Source: Minwuia sp. (lineage in GTDB: Bacteria; Pseudomonadota; Alphaproteobacteria; Minwuiales; Minwuiaceae). From it: a stretch of 55,465 nucleotides of DNA. The position numbers were made by a program, and so were the translations under genes. Below, piece after piece: positions 32,991 through 41,684 of this stretch (position 1 is the stretch's first letter; every line of letters starts with the position of its first letter). The stretch lies in assembly GCA_029213165.1 (NCBI GenBank), contig JARGNO010000016.1, positions 12,625 through 68,089 of the forward strand. The letters run 5' to 3'. The notes under the pieces were generated by a model that was given only the letters and a program-made list of their open reading frames with translations, did not search any database and was not told the origin of the DNA.

Positions 32991-33490
32991 TGAGAAAGAC
33001 CGGCATTCTTCTGATTCTGGGCATGTTGTTCTTCGCGACCCTGGCGGAAGCGCGCGAACTTCGCAGGCTCAACCGTATCCAGACGCCTGACCAGTCCGCA
33101 GCCCTGTTGCCCACCGGTGCTGTCCGGGTTGCGCGCACCAATCCGGTGCCGCGGGCGGAGGTGGAACGGTTCCTGGCTGATTTCGCGCGTGACTGGAATT
33201 CCGGCAATCAGGGCAGCTACATCGCTGATGATTTCGTGGACCGGGCGCGGCTGTCCGAGAATCAGGACATCAAGGTCCCGCGTGATGCGGTGCTGAAGAT
33301 CCAGGCGGTTCAGGGTGTCCAGACCGTGCTGCAGGCCAGGCTGACGACGGATGACGGCGAACGCCGCATCGTCAGCACCGTCTCGGCCACCGTCCGGACG
33401 CGGATCGAGTTCACGGATCAGACATTGGGCTTCATCGTGCTGACTGGCACCAACGACTTCGTGATGGAGTTCCAGGAAATCGAGGGATGA
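32990..33490 (+). CDS. small exported alpha+beta protein, unknown family
   Basis: A 166-residue protein with a short signal peptide (ILLILGMLFFATLAEA-RE). The mature part begins basic, then has a helix (AEVERFLADFARDWNSGN) followed by a helix and long strands (RIVSTVSATVRTRIEF, GFIVLTGTNDFVMEF), a pattern compatible with a small alpha+beta cone fold such as NTF2-like, though I see no diagnostic motif. Its ATG overlaps the previous stop (TGATG) and its own stop overlaps the next start (ATGA). Confidence 0.82.
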   Translation: MRKTGILLILGMLFFATLAEARELRRLNRIQTPDQSAALLPTGAVRVARTNPVPRAEVERFLADFARDWNSGNQGSYIADDFVDRARLSENQDIKVPRDAVLKIQAVQGVQTVLQARLTTDDGERRIVSTVSATVRTRIEFTDQTLGFIVLTGTNDFVMEFQEIEG

Positions 33491-35745
33491 CGGTTGCGAG
33501 GGGACGCATGAGGCCGCAATGGCAGGGGCTGGGGCGGCACGCGTTGCTGCTGGCGGGGGCTGGCGGCGTGACAGTCGCCGTGATGGGGGGCGCAGATGCG
33601 CAGGACGCGCTGGAGATCGGCCAGTATGGTGATCCGCTGCCGGAATGGCGCATCGACGGCACCAATACGTTCCGGGCGGAGCAGTCTGGCGTGGCGGGGG
33701 ATGCCGGGGCCAATCCAAATCCGGACAATGCCTTCGATTTCTTCGATGAGGTGCATCTGGATCTGGAGCGGCGATACTCGCCATGGAACTTTCTGCGCGG
33801 CAGCTTCGATGGCGTCGTGAACAACTCCGAGTTCCGCTCCGCCAACCGCGGTATCGTGCCCGAGCGTGCGAACCTGACCTGGACCAAGGGCGACGGATCG
33901 GTTCCGCTGCGGGCCGAGGCGGGGGACTTCTTCGGCTTCTACAGCTTCCGCACCCTTCAGCGCGCACTGAAGGGCGGGCAACTGGAGTTGCAGCCGCAGG
34001 TCGGATGGCTTGACGGTACCCATTCCCTGCAATTCAGTTCCGGTTCCAATCAGCAGACCTATGTCGGCAGCGCTTTCGAGAACTGGTTCGACGACTACTT
34101 CAACGGCGCATCCTGGCTGACCGAGAATGGTGGCAGCACCTATTCGTTCAGCCTGGTGCATGGCTTCCGGCAGGCGGACGGGGCCACCCCTGACCGCAAC
34201 CAGGTGACCGGCAGTCTGGCCGGAGTCCATGACCGGCGTGTCGGCACCCAGATCCTCAGTTTCGAGGGCGAGATGGCCCTGCTGAACGGCGACATTGGCA
34301 ATGGCGGGGCAGGACAGACGGATGCCCTGGACTATTCGATGCTGGCCCAGGTCTCCGGCCGTTCCGAAAGCTCTCCACTGACCTACAGCCTCCGTTTTGA
34401 CCAGACGGGCGCGGAGTTCCAGCCGAATGGTGGTGTCGTCTCCTCCGACCGCCGCACCTTCGACCTGCGGGCCGGATACCGGCTGGACAATGGTCTGGCC
34501 CTGCGCGGACGGCTGCAACAGTTCACCGACGCCTTCACACGCGCGAACAGCACAGATACCCAGGTTGCCGGTGTGACCGTCAGCGGGCCGCTGCGTCTCA
34601 GCGACAGCCGAACGGTGTCCATGACCTGGGACAGCTTTCTGCAGGATGTGGAGAACGACAACAGCACCACAGAAACGCTGACCGCCTCATCCCGTCTTGG
34701 CCTGTCGGCCCCGCTCGCCGCTGGCTGGACCGGGCGGGCCAACCTGTTCTACCAGCATACGGATGATCAGGTCGCCAATACGCTGGCGACCACGCGCGAG
34801 GTCGCGCTGAACGCGACACATGGTCTGGAACTGGGCGGGTTTCGGGGCAGCGTGACGCCGGGGCTGCTCTGGCGTCTGATCAAGGGGGCCGGAAATGACG
34901 AGGCCGATCTGGGTGCCACGCTGGCGGCGAACATGTTTCGCGGCAACCATTCGCTGAACGCCAGCTACCGCTTCCTGTTCCAGGATCAGGAAGGCAACAA
35001 TGTTCTGGAGACAGCGGCACATACCCTGTCCGCCAATTATTCCTACCGGACCGGGCCGCACAGTTTCGGCACGTCGGTCGATCTGTTTCATCGCCAGCCG
35101 GAACCGGGTGGCTTCACCTCTGCCTACCGGGTCGGCGTCTTCTATACGCTGGCGTTCCAGAAGGCGACGGCGGAGGACCGGCAGGCGGCCCAGGCGGCGA
35201 TCTCCCCATCACTGATCCCGATCGCGGAAGGCGAATTTCCGGCGGAGCTGGATCTGATCGACCTGGCACCGGGCATGGCACTGGCGGAAGCGCGTGGCCG
35301 CCTGCAGGCCGCCGGAATAAATGGCGGTGTCGAACAGCCCGGCGCGGTTGTCTATCAGGCGGCGTACCTGCCGCAGGTCGCCAATCCGCAGCGGATCGCC
35401 CTGCTGCATGACGGGGCGCGGCTGGTGAAATCTGCTGCCATCTTCGATCTGGTCGCGACCGGCGATCCGGTTGGCGTGCAGCAGGTGTTCCAGGATATCC
35501 AGCGTATCCTGATCCAGCGCTATGGTACGCCGGAGGTATTTGAACGCGGCGAATTCGGTGCTGATTTCGTGCAGCAGATCAACAGCAACGAACTGATCCG
35601 TATCAGTGAATGGCGCACGCCGGAGGGCACCCTGCGCCTGGGCCTGCCGCGCAGAACGGATGGCACGGTGCGGATCGAACTGCAGTACGCCGGGCGCTTC
35701 CCGCCGCCGGGCCAGACGCGCTGGAGCGTAGAACAGGTCTTCTGA
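33487..35745 (+). CDS. predicted outer-membrane beta-barrel with C-terminal soluble domain
   Basis: A 752-residue protein. The signal peptide probably ends near GADAQ. Residues about 45-590 alternate hydrophobic and polar residues with many aromatic-ended strands and Asn/Asp/Gly turns (such as SLQFSSGSNQQTYVG, TYSLRFDQTGAEF, HSLNASYRFLFQ, YRVGVFYTLAFQ), typical of a large outer-membrane barrel. Residues about 600-752 form a separate alpha/beta domain (LDLIDLAPGMALAEARGRL, VQQVFQDIQRILIQRYGTP, LRLGLPRRTDGTVRIELQYAG) that probably sits in the periplasm. It is unlike the TonB-dependent or Omp85 families as far as I can see. It is the last gene of the operon, coupled by ATGA. Transport or anchoring of the partner proteins is inferred. 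Confidence 0.85.
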   Translation: MTVARGRMRPQWQGLGRHALLLAGAGGVTVAVMGGADAQDALEIGQYGDPLPEWRIDGTNTFRAEQSGVAGDAGANPNPDNAFDFFDEVHLDLERRYSPWNFLRGSFDGVVNNSEFRSANRGIVPERANLTWTKGDGSVPLRAEAGDFFGFYSFRTLQRALKGGQLELQPQVGWLDGTHSLQFSSGSNQQTYVGSAFENWFDDYFNGASWLTENGGSTYSFSLVHGFRQADGATPDRNQVTGSLAGVHDRRVGTQILSFEGEMALLNGDIGNGGAGQTDALDYSMLAQVSGRSESSPLTYSLRFDQTGAEFQPNGGVVSSDRRTFDLRAGYRLDNGLALRGRLQQFTDAFTRANSTDTQVAGVTVSGPLRLSDSRTVSMTWDSFLQDVENDNSTTETLTASSRLGLSAPLAAGWTGRANLFYQHTDDQVANTLATTREVALNATHGLELGGFRGSVTPGLLWRLIKGAGNDEADLGATLAANMFRGNHSLNASYRFLFQDQEGNNVLETAAHTLSANYSYRTGPHSFGTSVDLFHRQPEPGGFTSAYRVGVFYTLAFQKATAEDRQAAQAAISPSLIPIAEGEFPAELDLIDLAPGMALAEARGRLQAAGINGGVEQPGAVVYQAAYLPQVANPQRIALLHDGARLVKSAAIFDLVATGDPVGVQQVFQDIQRILIQRYGTPEVFERGEFGADFVQQINSNELIRISEWRTPEGTLRLGLPRRTDGTVRIELQYAGRFPPPGQTRWSVEQVF

Positions 35746-35791
35746 TCGGGTTGGGGGGCGGTGCGGTGCCGCAATCAAACAGTGGAACGGT

Positions 35792-38263
35792 CTAGTTCCG
35801 CCCGCCAAGGCGCAGCCGCACATTCTGTGTCGCGACGCGCGCCGGGGGCGGCACGGCGCAGGTGGTGGGGTCGATTGCCGCGCCATCGACATCCAGACTG
35901 ACTTCGCCATTGTCGATGGTGCCCGCGTATTGCCCGACCCTGAAGCTGATCCGGCCAGCGCCGGTCAGCCGCGCGCTGGCATCAGTTGCCTTTTGATCCC
36001 TGTCGAGGTCGATCAGGGTCAGCATGTCCAGTGATGGCGCGGAATCCTGGCTGATGAACGCAGCATGATACTGATCGACGGGAACAATGCCGTTCTTCGT
36101 CTTTGCGGGGAAGGGAAAGCCCCGTGACCGCTCAAGCTCCAGGTCGGGTCCGACAAGCACCTGAATGGTGGCCACGGCACCGCCGTTGCGCACGACGGCA
36201 AAGCCGCTTCCGGCGCTGCTCAGTGGTTCGGCGGCATGAAAGTTCCATTCCCACTTGCGTGCGCTGTCCGCAACCATCCGGTCAGCGACCAGCACCCGTC
36301 CATCGGGCAAGGAGATCAGCGTCCGCAGGGCGCGGCTGATACCCTGGCCATAGGCGCCTGACGCATCGCCGCGCATGACCACGACGTCGCCACAGCGCCA
36401 GTAGCCCAGCAGGCGGCCCTTGGCACCGGGATCGTCGATCGGCTGCCCCTTGCCGCCATCGAAGGTGATGGCGTTGTGCGCACGGGTCTGGCGGGTCCAG
36501 CCGTCATGATGCCTGGAGCGGTAGTCGTCGTAATAGCCGCTGTCGAGCAGCAGCGGCTTTCCCCGGCCCATGATCGTGAAGGCGTTCTGGTCGGCATGGC
36601 TGTGACTGAAGGAACCGAACTGGCTCGCCTTGAACAGGACCGAATAGCGCTCCGGGTCGTTGATGTCGGTGTGGATCGCGCCCCAGCCGATGTCAGGGAA
36701 GATCGCGGCGTCGGGTATGGCGTCCAGACGCTGGGCGGTGTCCGGGCTGGCGCTGTGATCGCTGAACAGCCGGGGCCAGAGCAGCGCATTGGTCAGCGGC
36801 ACTGCCTTGCCCGTCCGGGCTTCCAGATGTGTCTGCCAGCTTTCCAGCAGCGGGTCGGCAAAGGCGCCGCGACCGCGTTCCGAATAGAGTCTTGCGACCT
36901 CCGACCACAACTCGGGCCGCAGGTTCTCGCCGCCGTCACCGAAACCGGCGTAGGCCACACCCGGTGGCGCGAAATAGGTCAGGAACTCGGCAAAGTTCCG
37001 CACCCAGGCCGTATCGAAATAGGGAAATCCCGTGCTGTTGTGAATCACGTCCCAGCTGTCGACATGGTTCACGAACTCCCAGACGCCGTAGTTCACGCCG
37101 TTGGAATAACCGCCATCGCCCCCGCCCCAGGGCGTCACGATCATGGAGATGAGGGGGTAGCTGTCCCTGAACCAGAGTCTCGCGCGGTCAGAATCACCAC
37201 TCAGCAATGCGGCAATGGCCAGCACATGCGTCATGATCTGAAACCCGTGGGAACTGAGCGCGAACTGCTCCAGATTCCCATGGTCGTTCAGCATGAAGTA
37301 GTCGAAGGCCGGTTGCGTCCTGTCTTCGATATGGCGCCGGACCCGAAGCTGGGTCTGGCGATCCATGTCGCTCTTCAGGATGTCGTAGGCACGGGCCACG
37401 GTCTTGGCCAGCCGGATGTTCAGCAGGTCATTGCCGTCGTGCCCGGTGCGTCCGAGAGGGTTCTCCCCGATCAGGTTGTCGAGATACAGCAGTGCCACCG
37501 CCGTCGCCTGCTGACGAACTTCCTTCTGGCGATGCACGGTCGCAACGGCCAGCGCGTCATTGATCCGGCGCATTGTCTGGCGCAAGGCGGAGCGGCTGCC
37601 GTCGCTGCGTCGGCTGGCAACACTCCCGGCCTCCGGGGCCTCCTTCACGAAGCGGCGGGCAACTGTCTCGAACACCTGCCATTGTGCCGGTGTCAGTCGC
37701 GCGGGGTTGAAGCGCCCGCTCGCCGGGTCTGCAGGCAACGACCGGGGCCGCTTTCGCGTCCTGGCGCGGTCGAAGGCATCCCATACAGGGGGAACGGAAA
37801 GGGCGATACCATCCCGGCGAACCTCGAAGACCCTTGGTGTGGACCAGCCTTCGGGATCGGCGACCCGGCTGCTTTCGTCGGGCAGGGGGCGCCCGAAGGA
37901 ATCCAGTCGCCGGACCTGCCAGGTATATCTGCCCGGCTCCATCGGGCGGTCCGGGCGGAAGGCTGTCGCCTGTGTCACGAACTGCATGTAGCGTTTGCCG
38001 TCGCGTGCGATCAGGACCTCGAAGCTGTAACGGTCCTGTCCCGAGCGCCATCCGAAGGCTGGAGGATTTTCCAGCGCGACCAGGTTGTCTTCCGGCATTT
38101 CCCGCATTTCCTTGCCACCCTGCGGGGTGATCCAGTCCTGCAGGCTGCGCGGCAGGGTTGGCGGATTCTGGTGCGGATCATACCAGCCCTCGGCTGACGC
38201 CTGGGCGGCAAGTCCGACGGTCAGTGCCATGCCAAGAGTCAGATGCTGAAACAGCAGCCGCAT
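35792..38263 (-). CDS. exported heparinase II/III family polysaccharide lyase with DUF4962 region
   Basis: An 823-residue protein with a signal peptide (GMALTVGLAAQASA-EG). The N-terminal 170 residues resemble the DUF4962 beta-domain (PPAFGWRSGQDRYSFEVLIARDG). The middle is an alpha/alpha toroid including NDHGNLEQFALSSHG and WGGGDGGYSNGVNYG. The heparinase II/III beta-sandwich follows, with SFSHSHADQNAFTIMGRGKPLLLDSGYYDDY carrying the conserved His residues and Tyr. Such enzymes cleave uronic-acid polysaccharides by beta-elimination in the periplasm or outside. Its start overlaps the HD-GYP gene stop (TGATG), so the two are co-translated. It converges on the barrel gene with 46 bases between stops. 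The substrate is unknown. Confidence 0.88.
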   Translation of the reverse strand: MRLLFQHLTLGMALTVGLAAQASAEGWYDPHQNPPTLPRSLQDWITPQGGKEMREMPEDNLVALENPPAFGWRSGQDRYSFEVLIARDGKRYMQFVTQATAFRPDRPMEPGRYTWQVRRLDSFGRPLPDESSRVADPEGWSTPRVFEVRRDGIALSVPPVWDAFDRARTRKRPRSLPADPASGRFNPARLTPAQWQVFETVARRFVKEAPEAGSVASRRSDGSRSALRQTMRRINDALAVATVHRQKEVRQQATAVALLYLDNLIGENPLGRTGHDGNDLLNIRLAKTVARAYDILKSDMDRQTQLRVRRHIEDRTQPAFDYFMLNDHGNLEQFALSSHGFQIMTHVLAIAALLSGDSDRARLWFRDSYPLISMIVTPWGGGDGGYSNGVNYGVWEFVNHVDSWDVIHNSTGFPYFDTAWVRNFAEFLTYFAPPGVAYAGFGDGGENLRPELWSEVARLYSERGRGAFADPLLESWQTHLEARTGKAVPLTNALLWPRLFSDHSASPDTAQRLDAIPDAAIFPDIGWGAIHTDINDPERYSVLFKASQFGSFSHSHADQNAFTIMGRGKPLLLDSGYYDDYRSRHHDGWTRQTRAHNAITFDGGKGQPIDDPGAKGRLLGYWRCGDVVVMRGDASGAYGQGISRALRTLISLPDGRVLVADRMVADSARKWEWNFHAAEPLSSAGSGFAVVRNGGAVATIQVLVGPDLELERSRGFPFPAKTKNGIVPVDQYHAAFISQDSAPSLDMLTLIDLDRDQKATDASARLTGAGRISFRVGQYAGTIDNGEVSLDVDGAAIDPTTCAVPPPARVATQNVRLRLGGRN

Positions 38264-40332
38264 CAGTCGTCCCCGCCGGACTCCGCCGGTGCGGCCCCAT
38301 CGCTGGCCTGCACCAGCGCCGCCATCACGGTTCGCCGCCAGGTCTTTTCCGCCTCGGGCCAGAGCTGCTCCAGTGCCTGTTCAGGGGTGCGTGCGGCGCG
38401 GTGGGCGCGTTCGCTGATCAGCGCGACATAGGCATTCGCCAACGAAACGACCTGGGCCGGGACCAGCAGATCATCGCCGCTGATCCCGTTGGGGCGACCG
38501 CTGCCGTCCAGATGCTCCTGCATCTGTCTCAGGGTTTCCACCACAGGCCCATCGAAGGGAATACCCTCCACAAGGTCGGCGGAATGCAGGATGCTGTCGC
38601 GGATCGACGCCAGTTCATCAGGGGTCAGCCCTTCCGTCTTGGTCAGGACCGCGGGGTCGATGCGCAGCTTGCCGAGATTCATCAGGCGTGCGGCGGTCTC
38701 TGCCGCGACAACCTGTGACACCGGAAGACCCATGGCTTCCGCCATGCCCCGTGAAAGCCGGGCGACACGCTGGGAGTGATGGGCGGCGTAGCGGTCGCGG
38801 GCGTCGATCAGGTCAACCAGGACATTCACCAGTGCATCCAGTTGTGCGGCCCGCGCCTCCCGCTCCACGACAATCTCGGTCATGTCCTCGGCGACAATCA
38901 GCACGCCACCATCATCCAGCGGCACGTGAATGCGCTGGGTCACGGACCGGTCCGCACCTGCGCCGCGATCATCGACGTAGCGGACAGACTGATGCCCTTC
39001 ACGGACCTTCTCGTTTGCCGCGTGTAGCGGAGCGCTGCCACCGGGGCCGAGCAGGTTGATCAGCGGCATCCCCTCCGCCTCCCGCGCCGGAATGCCGATG
39101 CGGTCAAAGGCGGCACGGTTTCCGAACAGTACCTTTTCGTCCCGGTCAACGGCTGTAATGCCATTGGGTACGGCGTCGGCGACGTTCCGCAGCAGGCGAC
39201 CAAGCCGGTCGGATTCCTTCAGTGCAACGGAGAGGTTGCTTGCCGCTTCCGCCAGACGGTCGCTGACCGCATGACGCCAGACCGCGACAACCGTGGCGGC
39301 AGCCAGCAACAGCGCAAGAAGCAGCGCGCCGGAGATGAGCCAGATGCGGCGTATGCCGTTCGACAGCGCCAGATCGGCCGGAACCTGCCGGATCAGCGTC
39401 CAGCCGGTGCCGATGATCTGCCTGCTGACCGCCAGAACCTGCTCCCCCGCGTAACCGACAAAGCTGCCGCCGCCCGACGGGGATCCTGACAGGGCCACGG
39501 CGGCCTGTCCGGTCATGGCGGCTGATACCTGGCGCGACAGTGGTGCCGACCCGTCGCCCAGTGGCGTCAGATAGCGGATCTGATTGTTCTGAACGTCTGT
39601 CAGAAAGGTCTCAGCGCCACTGGTCGTGTCGCCGGGCTGTTCGAGGCGCCGAAAGAAGTCGAGGCCGAGCGGGCGCACGGCGACAAGCAGGCCGATCCCG
39701 CCATCCGCGCTGCCGTCAGGAGCGCCAATGCTGCTGAAGAGTGCAATCATCGCCCTGCCGTCGCCCGCCGCGAAGGGGGAGGAGACACTGACCTGGCCGG
39801 GGCGAAGGCTGTCCGGCAGAAGGGAAGTCGGGTCCGGTGCACCGGGGGTTTGCGCCACGATGTTGTTGCTGGCGTCCAGCAGGATCAGACCGCCCTGGGC
39901 CAGGGCATCACGGCCTGATGTCGTCAGTTGGGCACGTGGCTGAAGATAGCCGCCGCGTTCCGCCTCCGCCGTCATCAGTCCTTCGATGTACTGACGACTG
40001 CTGTCGGTTTCCTCCCGCGGCAGTTCCGGGTCGGAAAGGTCAACCAGATAGAACTGCACGGTGCGGTTTGCGGCCAGCCGCACGACCTCACCCCGACGCT
40101 CGTTCAGCCAGTCCTCGACCGCTGCCTTGCGGCTGTCGGCGACAAGGCCGAGGCGGACCTGCCATTCGGAGGTCAGGCGATCGCGTTCATTGTCCGCGAA
40201 CCAGACAATGCCGAGGATGGCAGCCAGCGCGACAAGCAGCAGCGCCACAAGTGCCAGGCCGGCGCGCCGCCGCATCTTGCGACGGTCGCCACCGACGGCA
40301 TCGGATATCGCGGAAGCGCGTGTTTCAGTCAT
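38263..40332 (-). CDS. membrane sensor with PAS and degenerate HD-GYP domain
   Basis: A 689-residue inner-membrane protein. TM1 is at about 24-46, a periplasmic Cache-like sensor spans about 50-320, TM2 is at about 330-352, a PAS domain at about 375-490 (PNGITAVDRDEKVLFGNRAAF), then an HD-GYP-related domain to the end. The HD-GYP core helices are recognisable (RYAAHHSQRVARLSRGMAEAMGL), but the metal HD pair reads MN (RLMNLGKL), HHE reads MQE, and GYP reads GRP. It is therefore probably unable to hydrolyse c-di-GMP and may bind it or signal by contact. The start at 40332 is chosen for the family-like N-terminus; its ribosome-binding site is weak. Confidence 0.85.
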   Translation of the reverse strand: MTETRASAISDAVGGDRRKMRRRAGLALVALLLVALAAILGIVWFADNERDRLTSEWQVRLGLVADSRKAAVEDWLNERRGEVVRLAANRTVQFYLVDLSDPELPREETDSSRQYIEGLMTAEAERGGYLQPRAQLTTSGRDALAQGGLILLDASNNIVAQTPGAPDPTSLLPDSLRPGQVSVSSPFAAGDGRAMIALFSSIGAPDGSADGGIGLLVAVRPLGLDFFRRLEQPGDTTSGAETFLTDVQNNQIRYLTPLGDGSAPLSRQVSAAMTGQAAVALSGSPSGGGSFVGYAGEQVLAVSRQIIGTGWTLIRQVPADLALSNGIRRIWLISGALLLALLLAAATVVAVWRHAVSDRLAEAASNLSVALKESDRLGRLLRNVADAVPNGITAVDRDEKVLFGNRAAFDRIGIPAREAEGMPLINLLGPGGSAPLHAANEKVREGHQSVRYVDDRGAGADRSVTQRIHVPLDDGGVLIVAEDMTEIVVEREARAAQLDALVNVLVDLIDARDRYAAHHSQRVARLSRGMAEAMGLPVSQVVAAETAARLMNLGKLRIDPAVLTKTEGLTPDELASIRDSILHSADLVEGIPFDGPVVETLRQMQEHLDGSGRPNGISGDDLLVPAQVVSLANAYVALISERAHRAARTPEQALEQLWPEAEKTWRRTVMAALVQASDGAAPAESGGDD

Positions 40333-40418
40333 CACAGGTCCAGCCTGAAAGGTGCAGTCGAGTGTAGCGTTAACCAATCATGCTGAACAAAGCGTTTACC
40401 CGTGGTCGGTGTTGGCGG

Positions 40419-40808
40419 TCAGGTTCCGGGACCTTTCAGTTCGACGACATTGCCGTCGGGGTCATTGAGGTAGATTGATGGCCCCGCACCCTCCGCCCCG
40501 ACGCGTGTCTGCGTCTCACCGGGTATGATGTCATGGGCCTTCAGGTGGTCGCGGATGGCCGGTTCGTCCCATGGATGAATGCGAATGCAGAAGTGATCCA
40601 TGTTGCGTGCCTGAGCCTTCGTGACATCCGGGTCGCGGCCAGGCACCAGGTCGATCATGCTGGCTCCGGCGCGCATCTGGACCAGCCCGAGACTTTCGAC
40701 GGTGCGTGCAACCTCGCAGCCGAGGACATTGGTGTAGAAATCAAGGGCCCGATCCATCTCGCTGACGTGAAGGACAACATGATCGATCCTTGCGATACTC
40801 AGGGGCAT
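40419..40808 (-). CDS. VOC family (glyoxalase/bleomycin resistance/dioxygenase fold) protein
   Basis: A 129-residue protein of the vicinal-oxygen-chelate superfamily: two beta-alpha-beta modules, with IARIDHVVLHVSEMDRALDFYTNVLG at the N-terminus and IYLNDPDGNVVELKG at the C-terminus. The metal residues are the first His, the central MDHFCIRI His and the final Glu. Related proteins are glyoxalase I, fosfomycin thiol transferases and ring-cleaving dioxygenases; no subtype can be chosen. AAGGA lies eight bases before the ATG. That start codon overlaps the soxA start on the other strand within a CATG palindrome. Confidence 0.88.
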   Translation of the reverse strand: MPLSIARIDHVVLHVSEMDRALDFYTNVLGCEVARTVESLGLVQMRAGASMIDLVPGRDPDVTKAQARNMDHFCIRIHPWDEPAIRDHLKAHDIIPGETQTRVGAEGAGPSIYLNDPDGNVVELKGPGT

Positions 40809-41589
40809 GAACTGGTTCCTTCTCTCACTGCTGGTTTCGGTCCCAATCTGGTTCACACCTGCCGGTCCGGCAATGGCGGAGGATGTGCCTGACCGTCCTG
40901 ACCCGGCGATCTCCGGTCATGCCCTGGCAACGCCTGCTGTGCAGGAGATGCAGCGCGACAGCTTTGCCAATCCTGCGCTGTTCTGGCTGGAACGGGGGCA
41001 GGCGGCGTTCGAGCGGGTGGAGGGAAAGGCAGGCAAGTCCTGCGCCGAATGTCACGGTGCCGCTGACCTGCGTGGCGCTGCCACGACGTTTCCGAAGGTT
41101 GTCGGGGATACGTTGATCGCGCTGGAAGGGCAGATCAACCGTTGCCGTACGACGCACATGTCGGCACCGGTGCTGGCGCTGGGGTCGGAGGCCATGCTGG
41201 CGCTGACCGTCGCCGTGCGCGAACGCTCCGACGGGATGCCGATGGCCGTGCAGATCGACGGCGCGGCCCGCCCCTTCTTCGAGCGCGGAAAGGCACTCTA
41301 CACCGAACGCCGGGGCCAGATGAACATGGCGTGCACCCAATGCCATGATGAACGCGTCGGCCTGTGGTTGCGCGGGGAGCAACTGACGCAGGGACACACA
41401 AATGGCCTGCCCGGTTACCTGCTGCGCTGGGGCGAAGTCGGTTCGGTGCATCGCAGGTTCCGGTTCTGCGATGACCAGCGCCTTGCAGAACCTGATGAGG
41501 TCGGCTCTGACGCCTATCTGGCACTGGAGCTCTATGTCGCCTGGCGTGGCAACGGCCTGCCGCTGGAGGCGCTGGCAGTACGGCGGTAG
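40807..41589 (+). CDS. soxA: sulfur-oxidation dihaem cytochrome SoxA
   Basis: A 260-residue periplasmic c-type cytochrome with a signal peptide (LLSLLVSVPIWFTPAGPAMA-ED). Two haem motifs are visible, CAECH (79-83) and CTQCH (176-180), plus the INRCR segment and the conserved ligand cysteine in RFRFCDDQR (Cys221). In SoxAX, this cysteine region takes part in attaching thiosulfate to SoxYZ. No soxX, Y, Z, B or CD lies in the window, so its partner is unknown and it could serve another c-type cytochrome function. AGGGG is very close to the ATG, and the start overlaps the divergent VOC start. Confidence 0.88.
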   Translation: MNWFLLSLLVSVPIWFTPAGPAMAEDVPDRPDPAISGHALATPAVQEMQRDSFANPALFWLERGQAAFERVEGKAGKSCAECHGAADLRGAATTFPKVVGDTLIALEGQINRCRTTHMSAPVLALGSEAMLALTVAVRERSDGMPMAVQIDGAARPFFERGKALYTERRGQMNMACTQCHDERVGLWLRGEQLTQGHTNGLPGYLLRWGEVGSVHRRFRFCDDQRLAEPDEVGSDAYLALELYVAWRGNGLPLEALAVRR

Positions 41590-41684
41590 GCGACCTGTGC
41601 GATTCCATCGCCTGAGGGAATGTTCTAATGTGCCGCCCACATCGCGGCACCGTGTGCCGGACATTCCAGGGGGAGAGCAAGACC

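Noticed and set aside
36476-38197. 573-codon plus-strand frame
   Set aside because: Antisense to the heparinase-family gene and without a recognisable domain.
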